From Xanthobacteraceae bacterium (lineage in GTDB: Bacteria > Pseudomonadota > Alphaproteobacteria > Rhizobiales > Xanthobacteraceae): a stretch of DNA of 6,102 nucleotides. This document shows, in pieces, positions 1-5,380 of the stretch; position 1 is the first letter of the stretch, and each line of letters begins with the position of its first letter. The notes under the pieces are model-generated. The model was not told the origin of the DNA. It did not search any database and saw nothing but the letters and a program-made list of their open reading frames with translations. The position numbers and the translations under genes were made by a program. The stretch is from assembly GCA_030043175.1 (NCBI GenBank), contig JASHYD010000541.1, positions 1 through 6,102 on the forward strand, in the 5' to 3' direction.

Positions 1-381
1 GAGGCCGGTACTGCTCCTCTATGTACTGGCGCAGAATTGAGATAGGCGCTCCTCCAACCGACCCCGCAAAGTAGCTGGCCGACACAATGCGCCGTGACTT
101 TTTTTGCTACTCCAGAACGTCGAGACGGCTTTAGAATTCCTGTTTCATGCGCCGCGAGGAGACGCCCTTGAGGCTGTTCACCCGCTCGGAAAGACGGACC
201 TTTGGCGGGGAGTTAACCAATAGGTGCACATGATCCGGCTCGCCGTTGAATTCCTTCAGGACCACCTCGAAGTCGGCGCAGACGGACCGAAAATCTGCTC
301 CAGGCGCTTGAGGTGCTCGGCGCGAAACAACTTCCCGCGCCGCTGGTGACTGTGCGACTTGTTGCGTGTCGTTTCAGTCAT
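1..381 (-). pseudogene. Decayed IS200-type Y1 transposase gene (tnpA), 3' end beyond window
   Basis: This is a remnant of a single-strand HUH/Y1 transposase of the IS200/IS605 family, which in intact form cuts and rejoins the element's ends through a tyrosine. Reading the minus strand gives, in pieces, MTETTRNKSHS near the start, then EHLKRLEQIF, CADFEVVLKEFNGEPDHVHL, SLKGVSSRR, STFWSSKKSHGAL and SYFAGSVGGAPISILRQYIE. The HUH histidine codons (HVH) are at 230-232 and 224-226, and the presumed catalytic tyrosine of QYIEEQ is at 23-25. The frame is broken three times: about one base lost near 288-289, one gained near 130-133 (giving an in-frame TAA at 131-133), and one lost near 82-84 where a Trp codon is expected. 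About 14 family-typical residues also appear deleted after KSHSH. The motifs survive but no full protein can be made. The last codons run off the left edge. Family assignment is confident; the exact subgroup is not. Confidence 0.9.
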
Positions 382-645
382 CGCGAGGCGGCGCGCTCTA
401 TTGCCCGCCGTCTTGGCCACGGCGCGCACGCCGCGCTGGGCCGAGAAACAGCTCGCAGCGACCGCCTTTCCGAGCGCGTTCAGGTGAAAAAGACCGGTCC
501 GGACATACCAGGGCGAAAAAGCAGGAATGGAGGTGCGTCGAAGCCGAGCGTTCGGCGTGGGGAAGCTGGATTTTGAGATTCCGCATGGAAAGCTCAGTCG
601 ACGGCGTCCGGCTCCCGTTCCTCACCTTTCGTTCAGCTTAGGTCC

Positions 646-676
646 ATCAAAAGAAGACCGCCCAGCGGGCGGCCTT
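646..676 (-). terminator. Rho-independent terminator of the 701-1075 gene
   Basis: On the minus strand a 10-bp stem (arms 667-676 and 654-663, one G-U pair) closes a 3-base loop (664-666). It is followed by a T-rich run, CTTTT, at 653-646. It starts about 25 bases after the stop codon of the exported-protein gene, which is where an intrinsic terminator for it should be. The stem is GC-rich and nearly symmetric, but the T tract is on the minus-strand side only, so termination of leftward transcription is the natural reading. Confidence 0.8.
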
Positions 677-700
677 CCATGCCAAGAGGCTGCGGGCGTG

Positions 701-1075
701 TTACTTGGACGGGCAGAGCTTGTCGAGCTTGTCGAGCTCTGCTGACAACGCCTGCCCTTCTTTGGACTGAAAGTCTACCTGCTCCAAGCCGGCATTCAGC
801 CGAACGAATTCCGGCCCCAACGCCTTTCCCAAGTCGTCGGCCTGCTTGCCGAGCTGCGCGAGCTTGCCGTTATCGCCAGCGCTGCTGGCACTCTTTATTT
901 CGTCGCCGACGTCGGCGAGCTTGCAGTAGGTAGCGATCTTTGCCTTGTTAGCGCCGATGATCTTCACGACTTTCACCGCGTCGGCCTTAGTTGGCTTGGG
1001 TGCCGACTGCTGGGCCTGGCCGGACACCGTTAGGGTTTCGAGAATCGCGAGGATGCAAGCGATCTTGCGTGTCAT
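701..1075 (-). CDS. Small exported protein of unknown function, 124 aa
   Basis: I do not recognise a named function. The N-terminus MTRKIACILAILETLTVSGQ followed by AQQ looks like a Sec signal peptide (basic start, hydrophobic core, Ala near residue 21), so the protein should reach the periplasm or beyond. The mature part is hydrophilic and predicted largely helical. It carries KADAVKVVKIIGANKAK (about 30-46), YCKLADVGDEI (50-60) and GPEFVRLNAGLEQVD (87-101), and ends in KLDKLCPSK. Two mature cysteines (51 and 121) sit near opposite ends and could form one disulfide. From memory, proteins with the pattern 'DA.KVV.II...KAK...YC....LG...GPE' followed by a C-terminal LDKLC are common in Bradyrhizobium as uncharacterised exported proteins. 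The start is supported by AAGGAG at 1081-1086, five bases upstream. A 9-bp repeat (716-724, 725-733, partial to 738) encodes the LDKLDKL end. The intrinsic terminator follows, so it appears monocistronic. Confidence 0.82.
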   Translation of the reverse strand: MTRKIACILAILETLTVSGQAQQSAPKPTKADAVKVVKIIGANKAKIATYCKLADVGDEIKSASSAGDNGKLAQLGKQADDLGKALGPEFVRLNAGLEQVDFQSKEGQALSAELDKLDKLCPSK

Positions 1076-1409
1076 GAATGCTCCTTCAGACAGAAACTTG
1101 CGGATTCGGGGGAATTCCTGTTTGATTGCAGGATGGCGTTATTCGGAAAGCGCTGCGAGAGATGTCTAGGAATCGCCCTAAATTATTTTAGACACCTGAC
1201 GAGCGCGGCTCTGTCCGACATGGGACTCGCGCAAGGCGCTGATCCTAGTCTTTCTCCACGATCGCAATGGGTGCCGGGCGCGTCACGTCCCTGGCGAAAA
1301 AACCTGTAGCCCGGCATCCAAACCTCGCATTCCGTTTGAGCGAACACGAGTGAGATCGTCAATCCTGGTCATATCCGACACCTTATATTTTTGAATGTTT
1401 GTAGAAGCT
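1076..1409. other. Intergenic stretch without an intact gene
   Basis: This stretch contains the leader and presumably the promoter of the 701-1075 gene, but I see no good -35/-10 pair. A short inverted repeat, TGTCTA (1163-1168) and TAGACA (1189-1194), contains a second small dyad, CTAAA/TTTAG (1178-1191). It lies about 90-120 bases upstream of that gene's start and could be an operator, though six-base arms can arise by chance. On the minus strand, 1183-1376 contains short protein-like readings in different frames (see findings), suggesting a decayed small gene. No RNA gene was recognised. Confidence 0.45.
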
Positions 1410-1646
1410 CTATTTGCCGCGACTTTCCACTGATTTTCGGCAGTCATCACTCAATTTGTCTTTCTGACTGGCAAGACAATCAAGAACCGCTCCGCGTCCA
1501 GCACTGCGATTAATACCCGCGCAAAGCTTTTGGGCGTCGGCGCGGCAGGCCCCGCGGTTCTGTGAACGACCTCCATCTTGTGCGAGCGTAATGGACGAGA
1601 ATGAGACGAGAATGCCGGAAGCAAGGATTGCAAGGTAGCGCGGCAT
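1410..1646 (-). CDS. Small exported cysteine-rich protein, 78 aa
   Basis: The protein has a short Sec signal peptide (MPRYLAILASGILVSF, then SSITLAQ before DGG) and a compact mature domain. That domain has four cysteines, at residues 34, 42, 57 and 69, in the arrangement ACRADAQKLC ... DCLASQKDKLSDDCR. This pattern (C-x-x-D-x-x-K-x-C, then a C-L, then L-S-x-x-C) matches the cysteine-rich GLG1-type repeat (PF00839). Related small secreted forms are frequent in Rhizobiales; the function is unknown, and two disulfides are likely. The reading frame is open upstream to an ATG at 1733. The internal ATG at 1646 is preferred because CGGAG lies six bases before it and because it puts the signal peptide at the N-terminus, whereas the upstream ATG has no ribosome binding site and would bury it. 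No clear terminator follows the stop. Family assignment rests on the cysteine pattern, not on an alignment. Confidence 0.8.
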   Translation of the reverse strand: MPRYLAILASGILVSFSSITLAQDGGRSQNRGACRADAQKLCAGINRSAGRGAVLDCLASQKDKLSDDCRKSVESRGK

Positions 1647-1652
1647 GGAATA

Positions 1653-1657
1653 CTCCG
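1653..1657 (-). promoter_or_regulatory. Ribosome binding site that sets the start of the cysteine-rich gene
   Basis: CGGAG on the minus strand lies six bases before the ATG at 1644-1646. It favours that start over the upstream in-frame ATG at 1731-1733, which has no purine-rich site in front of it. Confidence 0.65.
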
Positions 1658-1861
1658 AAGTGATGTCCTCGCCCCCGGATATCCTTTCTAATTCGAATCT
1701 GGGCGCGGCTAAGGCAATGTTGCTTAATTCCATGCAACGTTTTCGTCAGCTCGGACGTCACACTGGCGCCGGGAACCGACGCCTTTGTTACGGCGCCCTC
1801 GCAAGCAAGAAGTGGATGGCCGGGAACATTCGGCTCATATTACCCGTCATTAAAGTTTGGT

Positions 1862-1892
1862 AATTTCGCTGATGATGTCGCATTAGCGAATT
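1862..1892. repeat. Imperfect inverted repeat, 12-bp arms
   Basis: The arms AATT-(T)-CGCTGATG (1862-1874, with T1866 bulged) and CATTAGCGAATT (1881-1892) pair across a six-base spacer at 1875-1880, with one G-U/A-C position. It could be an RNA hairpin or a protein-binding dyad. It has no T tract typical of a terminator and no adjacent intact gene. Confidence 0.6.
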
Positions 1893-1899
1893 GAGGAAT

Positions 1900-1911
1900 G
1901 TCATCGATGAC
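1900..1911. repeat. Perfect 12-bp palindrome GTCATCGATGAC
   Basis: This is a spacer-free, fully symmetric 12-bp site seven bases after the preceding dyad. Uninterrupted palindromes of this length suit a dimeric DNA-binding protein better than an RNA hairpin, which would have no loop. No gene start is close by, so no target can be named. Confidence 0.6.
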
Positions 1912-2286
1912 GATACTCCTTCCAACACTGGCACGTCTTTGAGCGGGCGCACCTACCGGCAAGTTCGTCCCCTTCCTGATATGAGATGTCGGCCTACGCT
2001 ATTTTCGGCATTCGGTGCGCACAGTTCATGGCGCCGCACGACGCGACTGGCTGATAGGCGAGGGTGCCCTGCCCGTCGCGGGCGGCGAAACAATGGATCT
2101 TCTGCGCCGCATAGTCGCTCGCGCCTTATCCAAGTTGCGCGAGCGCGGAGCAGACAAGCTCGCAGCAGCAAACAGTCGCTGCGGCTCGATGCTGCCGCCG
2201 CTCAAAGCAGGACATATGGACATAGTGCCATCTTGCCGTTGGAGCCCCGCTCGAGTGGTTCGCGAAGGCAAGCCTCAATGATGCCA

Positions 2287-2324
2287 CCGCGTGCCGCCCG
2301 CGAAACCGCGTGCCGCCCGCGAAA
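2287..2324. repeat. Perfect tandem duplication, two 19-bp units
   Basis: The unit CCGCGTGCCGCCCGCGAAA occurs at 2287-2305 and again at 2306-2324 without a mismatch. It lies about 120 bases before the amidohydrolase start, outside the coding region as called here. Perfect identity suggests a recent slippage duplication. The unit is not a multiple of three, which argues against this region being coding. Confidence 0.9.
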
Positions 2325-2435
2325 TTGCCGGCAAGTTCTGCCCGTCTCTTAACATATTTCTTTGTGAACACCATGTTCGTCCACGGCGGTTGTGGCGCTG
2401 CTTTCACGCATCGCGTGGCGCAAGCCGTCCAATTG

Positions 2436-2441
2436 AAGGAG
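2436..2441 (+). promoter_or_regulatory. Ribosome binding site AAGGAG of the amidohydrolase gene
   Basis: AAGGAG lies five bases before the ATG at 2447. The frame is open for another 52 codons upstream (to about 2291), but that extension crosses the tandem duplication, is unlike the family's N-terminus and has no comparable site, so the start at 2447 is chosen. Confidence 0.8.
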
Positions 2442-2446
2442 TCACT

Positions 2447-3331
2447 ATGGTCGAAGAGATCCGCGAGTGCCTGCCGCCTGATCGCCATCCGCGCAAGCCG
2501 AAGATCGTCCTACCCAGGGGGGCCGCCGACACCCACGTGCATATTTTCGCGCCCGGCTACAAGCTGTCCCCAAACCGCGGATATGACCCGCCAGATTCGA
2601 CGCTCGCGGATCTCAGACGCCTGCACGCCACGCTCGGCATCGACAGGGTGGTGTTCACCCAGCCGTCGGTCTACGGCGTCGACAATTCGGCGATCCTCGA
2701 CGCCATGGCAACGCTCAATGCCGAGACTGCGAACCGCGCACGCGCCGTGGTGGCAGTTGCCATGGACATCCGCGATGACGAGCTTGCAGCGCTTGAGGCG
2801 CGCGGTGCGCGCGGCGTGCGGCTCAATACCGACAATAAGGGCGGCATGCCGATCGAGATGAGTGCGATTCCGGAGCTCGCCGCCCGCATCGCGCCGTTGC
2901 GCTGGCACATCGAGTTTCTGTTTCCCGGCAACGAGCTCATCGCACTGATGCCGACATTGGCGGCCCTCAAGGTGCCGATCTCGATTGCGCACTTCGCTTA
3001 CCAGACTGCGACCGCCGGCGTAAGCGCGCCAGGTTTTAGGGCGCTCGTCGAACTCATGCGCCGCGGCAACACCTGGATGAAGATCTCGGGCGCGAACCGC
3101 GTCAGCGCCGCCGATCTGCCGCCCTATGACGACGTCAAACCGATGGCGGAGGCGTTGATCGAAGCGGCGCCCGACCGGATCATGTGGGGCACTGACTGGC
3201 CGCATCCCAATAAATACCTCGTCAACCCCAATGACGGCGACCTCGTCGATGCCTTCGGCGACTGGGTGACGGACGATACGATGCGCCGCAGGATCATGGT
3301 GGATAATCCGGCGAGATTCTATCGATTTTGA
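2447..3331 (+). CDS. Amidohydrolase-family hydrolase, 2-pyrone-4,6-dicarboxylate lactonase (LigI)-like, 294 aa
   Basis: This is a predicted cytosolic TIM-barrel hydrolase of the amidohydrolase-2/COG3618 group, whose known members open lactones (LigI on 2-pyrone-4,6-dicarboxylate; related enzymes act on sugar-acid lactones and sulfomuconolactone). Visible motifs are DTHVH (His30, His32) on strand 1, FTQPSVYGVDN (70-80), GVRLN (123-127), WHIEF (153-157), IAHFAY (180-185), WMKISGANR (210-218) and WGTDWPHP (247-254) with the family's catalytic Asp250. As I recall LigI (His31, His33, Arg124, His180, Arg217, Asp248), the spacing matches within one or two residues (Arg125, His182, Arg218, Asp250). 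The length also fits the family. It sits alone: no ring-cleavage or other lig gene is near, and its downstream neighbour is convergent. Lactone hydrolysis is a sound class call; the actual substrate is open, and a sugar-acid lactone is as plausible as an aromatic intermediate. Confidence 0.88.
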   Translation: MVEEIRECLPPDRHPRKPKIVLPRGAADTHVHIFAPGYKLSPNRGYDPPDSTLADLRRLHATLGIDRVVFTQPSVYGVDNSAILDAMATLNAETANRARAVVAVAMDIRDDELAALEARGARGVRLNTDNKGGMPIEMSAIPELAARIAPLRWHIEFLFPGNELIALMPTLAALKVPISIAHFAYQTATAGVSAPGFRALVELMRRGNTWMKISGANRVSAADLPPYDDVKPMAEALIEAAPDRIMWGTDWPHPNKYLVNPNDGDLVDAFGDWVTDDTMRRRIMVDNPARFYRF

Positions 3332-3483
3332 AGGTCGCGCGAACTGCGTGCCTGCGTTGTTCGACACGGCTGCAATCGAAACACTTATTGTCAGGTGCGC
3401 AAAGGCCATTTGCACGGCACGCCGGGAGAAGCCGCGACGCGCCGTGGTAGCAAGCCGCCTGCCATCATGCGGCGCTGACGCTA

Positions 3484-3504
3484 GCGCGGGTGAGGCGCCC
3501 GCGC
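3484..3504 (-). terminator. GC-rich hairpin after the lectin-like gene, possible terminator
   Basis: A perfect 7-bp stem (GCGCGGG at 3484-3490, CCCGCGC at 3498-3504) with a 7-base loop lies six bases beyond the minus-strand stop codon at 3511. No T tract follows on either strand, so it may act only as a transcript end stabiliser or with Rho. It lies in the 179-base gap between two convergent genes. Confidence 0.35.
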
Positions 3505-3510
3505 GCTCCC

Positions 3511-4182
3511 TTACTGCGCGAAGCAGTAGAACAGGCCGTTGCCGCCGGTGGCGATGAGATCGGCCTGACCGCAGGCGCGGGACATGTGCGCTGCGTTCCA
3601 CGAGTGCTGAAATTCGTTGTCGGCGCCGCCATGGCGGTCCACATGGCCGACCACGGTCTTGCCGAACTCGCTGCTCGTCCAGTTATTGCAGGTCAGGTTC
3701 ATGTTACCGGGGTATGCCGTACCGTCAGCCTGCGACCCGGTCATCATGTCGTGATAGTTCGGCGTATAGCCGAAACCCGCAATGCGGGTACCGCGCTCAG
3801 TCAGCGAATTCTCAGAGTTGAGCTTGTTGTTGGCGCTGTGCAGGTCTTCGACGCTGGTCGCCACCACCACGCCTTTGGCGTTCTGCCACGGGCCTTTGCC
3901 GATACGGTCGCGGGCATTGACGGACTTGACGGTCGGGGTCTCGGAGCTGCTGAGATAGGCCCGCCAGACTTTGTTGCCGGCGCCCACCGCGGCGGCAAGC
4001 GTCTGGCAATGGGCGTCGGCGCCCGCGAGCCCGCCGAGATCGGCGCCCTTGCCCGAACCGGCGCTGGTGACGAAGAACGTCATGTTCGGCGCCTGCGGGG
4101 CCTGCTGCGCCTGCGCGCTGCCGGCGACTCCGGCAAGCAACACCGCGGACGCCAGTAGCGAATAACGCATGGTCTTGTGCAT
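3511..4182 (-). CDS. Secreted lectin-like (DUF1554-like) protein, 223 aa
   Basis: The protein has a clear Sec signal peptide (MHKTMRYSLLASAVLLAGVA, then GSAQAQ with AQA just before the cut near residue 26) and one globular domain. The domain begins with MTFFVTSAGSGKGADLGGLA and AHCQTLAAAVGAG, has WRAYLSSS (73-80) in the middle, and ends with WNAAHMSRACG and ATGGNGLFYCFAQ. Four cysteines (59, 165, 204, 220) suggest two disulfides. The 'GADLGGL.GADAHC ... WRAYLS' opening and the Cys-rich, aromatic end resemble secreted C-type-lectin-fold or DUF1554 domains; such proteins are often called lectins in Bradyrhizobium. Ligand and role are unknown. The frame extends to an ATG at 4254, but the start at 4182 is preferred because GGGAGAAG (4187-4194) lies four bases before it and the signal peptide then begins the protein. 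It appears to be a single-gene unit, about 280 bases downstream of the permease operon on the same strand. Confidence 0.8.
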   Translation of the reverse strand: MHKTMRYSLLASAVLLAGVAGSAQAQQAPQAPNMTFFVTSAGSGKGADLGGLAGADAHCQTLAAAVGAGNKVWRAYLSSSETPTVKSVNARDRIGKGPWQNAKGVVVATSVEDLHSANNKLNSENSLTERGTRIAGFGYTPNYHDMMTGSQADGTAYPGNMNLTCNNWTSSEFGKTVVGHVDRHGGADNEFQHSWNAAHMSRACGQADLIATGGNGLFYCFAQ

Positions 4183-4201
4183 CGATCTTCTCCCGTGAAT
4201 T

Positions 4202-4218
4202 CTCGAATTTTTTTCGAG
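4202..4218 (-). promoter_or_regulatory. Hairpin in the leader of the lectin-like gene
   Basis: CTCGAA (4202-4207) and TTCGAG (4213-4218) form a perfect 6-bp inverted repeat around five T's (A's in the transcript). It lies 7 bases upstream of the ribosome binding site at 4187-4194. It could stabilise the 5' end of the mRNA or be an operator. A second short dyad, GTCGG-N5-CCGAC, lies just beyond it at 4223-4237. Function is inferred from position only. Confidence 0.4.
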
Positions 4219-4240
4219 CCAAGTCGGCCCGACCGACGGG

Positions 4241-4260
4241 CGCGACCCTAGCATATTTTA
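4241..4260 (-). promoter_or_regulatory. Possible promoter -10 region of the lectin-like gene
   Basis: The minus strand reads TAAAATATGCTAGGGTCGCG, an AT-rich island in GC-rich DNA with a TATGCT hexamer at 4255-4250, about 70 bases before the start codon. No TTGACA-like -35 is found at the right spacing (that position is CTCCCC), so this is a weak call. Confidence 0.25.
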
Positions 4261-4465
4261 CCGGCACGGGGAGGGGAGGGGGCTGTCGGGCAAAGGAAAA
4301 AAGCAGGTTTGCAGGGGCTGGCGATGCCTCGAAACCTCCGCGATCTCCTCCAATTGCGCCCGACGATCTGCATGCGACCACGTGATTAAGATTGCGCCCG
4401 GCAGTCTCCAGCAATGACCGCAGTGCGACGCAATTTTACCCAATCCCACAGGCGAGGGGCGGGTT

Positions 4466-5380
4466 CTATTCCTTCACGGCGCCCGTCATCGCCGCCACAT
4501 AGTGCTCGACGAAGAAGGCGTAGAGTACCACCAGCGGCAGCGAGCCGCACAGCGCGCCCGCCATCAGCGAACCCCAGCGATAGATGTCGCCGTCGACGAA
4601 CTCGTTGACGATGGCGACCGGCACCGTCTTGTTCTGAGTCGAGGAAATGAACGTCAGCGCGTAGATGAACTCGTTCCAGCACAGCGTGAAGCAGAAGATG
4701 AAGGCCGATATCAGTCCGGGCACTGCGAGCGGCACGATAATCCTTGTCAGGATCTGCCAGCGGCTTGCGCCGTCGATCAGCGCGCACTCCTCGAGCTCAT
4801 ACGGGATCGCCTTGAAATAACCCATCAGCAGCCAGGTGGAGAACGGGATCAGGATGGTCGGATAGGTGAGGATGAGCGCGAACGGCGTGTCGAACAGCCC
4901 ATACTGGAACACGACCGACGACAGCGGGATGAACAGGATCGAGGGCGGCACCAGGTACGCGAGAAAGATCGCCCCGCCAACCCAGCTTGCGCCGCGGAAA
5001 CGCAGCCGGACGATGGCGTAGGCGGCGAGCACGCTCGCGATGATCGATAGGGTGGTGGCGACAACCGCAACCAGCATGGTGTTCCCCAGCCAGTGCGGGT
5101 AGGGGCTCTCGAACAGGAGATTGACGATGTGCTTGAGCGTCGGCGCGGTGGTCCAGAACGGATTGAACGTGTCGAGGTCGAGCAACTGCTCGTCCGGCTT
5201 GATGGCAGTGAGCGCCATCCAATAGAACGGGAACAGCAGCACGATAAGGATGATCCCGAGCGGCAGATAGAGCATCACCAGCCGCCGCGGCACGGTCTCC
5301 AAATAGCTCATGCCCTCGGCGCGGTCGCCTGCGCCGAGTTTTCCGGCCGCAAGTTTCGGATCTGCGGCAAGCTCAGTCAT
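4466..5380 (-). CDS. Sugar ABC transporter permease, MalG-like (CUT1 family), 304 aa
   Basis: This is an inner-membrane channel subunit of a binding-protein-dependent importer of the carbohydrate uptake (CUT1) type. Six membrane segments are visible, at roughly 33-57, 100-124, 132-154, 166-188, 214-238 and 270-292. The ABC permease coupling loop (EAA motif) is ELEECALIDGASRWQ (195-209), followed by ILTRIIVPLAVPGL. It contacts the ATPase and has the DGA-x-x-x-Q/x-F/I-x-x-I-x-x-P form typical of MalG/UgpE relatives. AIKPDEQLLD (59-68) and the FCFTLCWNEFIYAL stretch (229-242) are also MalG-like. The start ATG (5380-5378) lies inside the end of the upstream permease gene: the stop TGA of that gene is at 5375-5373, an eight-base overlap that implies translational coupling. 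No gene follows on this strand for about 280 bases and no clear terminator is seen. The transported sugar cannot be told from the permease alone. Confidence 0.93.
   Translation of the reverse strand: MTELAADPKLAAGKLGAGDRAEGMSYLETVPRRLVMLYLPLGIILIVLLFPFYWMALTAIKPDEQLLDLDTFNPFWTTAPTLKHIVNLLFESPYPHWLGNTMLVAVVATTLSIIASVLAAYAIVRLRFRGASWVGGAIFLAYLVPPSILFIPLSSVVFQYGLFDTPFALILTYPTILIPFSTWLLMGYFKAIPYELEECALIDGASRWQILTRIIVPLAVPGLISAFIFCFTLCWNEFIYALTFISSTQNKTVPVAIVNEFVDGDIYRWGSLMAGALCGSLPLVVLYAFFVEHYVAAMTGAVKE

Larger units (their letters stand above)
1647..2446. other. Long non-coding or decayed stretch of about 800 bases
   Basis: I find no gene here I can defend. Several open frames of 70-150 codons exist on both strands, but they overlap each other, lack ribosome binding sites, are Arg/Ser/Pro-rich in the way GC-rich non-coding DNA is, and match no family I know. 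The 1690-1900 part is visibly less GC-rich than the rest. Structured items inside are a GTTGC/GCAAC inverted repeat (1719-1738), an imperfect long dyad (1862-1892), a perfect 12-bp palindrome (1900-1911) and a 19-bp tandem duplication (2287-2324). The part around 1980-2260 may be a degraded dispersed repeat of the kind scattered through Bradyrhizobium intergenic regions. That is an impression only. Confidence 0.5.

Noticed and set aside
382..644. Possible tnpB remnant beside the decayed transposase
   Set aside because: One plus-strand frame reads GHGAHAAL (415-438), slightly like the TnpB zinc-ribbon region, and it is placed as a divergent tnpB would be. However, the paired cysteines are absent and no RuvC-type motif is visible, so it is too weak to call.
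1891..2352. Plus-strand open frame of 153 codons in the long gene-free stretch
   Set aside because: It would need a TTG start with no ribosome binding site, is Arg/Ser-rich, overlaps several competing frames, and crosses a duplication whose unit is not a multiple of three.
2325..2357. Promoter for the amidohydrolase (TTGCCG ... TTAACA)
   Set aside because: The hexamers are poor matches and the spacing is 18, so this cannot be told from chance in this base composition.
2510..3601. Long minus-strand open frame (363 codons) opposite the amidohydrolase
   Set aside because: It is antisense to a gene with clear family motifs, is Arg/His-rich with no recognisable domain, and runs into the lectin-like gene. 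It is a by-product of GC-rich codon use.
3490..4158. Plus-strand open frame (222 codons) opposite the lectin-like gene
   Set aside because: The minus-strand frame has a signal peptide, ribosome binding site and conserved cysteines; the plus-strand frame has none of these.
4386..4465. Terminator after the permease operon
   Set aside because: Only short partial pairings (such as TTGCG/CGCAA) without a compact stem or T tract were found.
4502..5050. Plus-strand open frame (182 codons) opposite the MalG-like permease
   Set aside because: Highly charged Arg/Glu/Gln-rich text is the usual mirror image of a membrane protein gene in GC-rich DNA.
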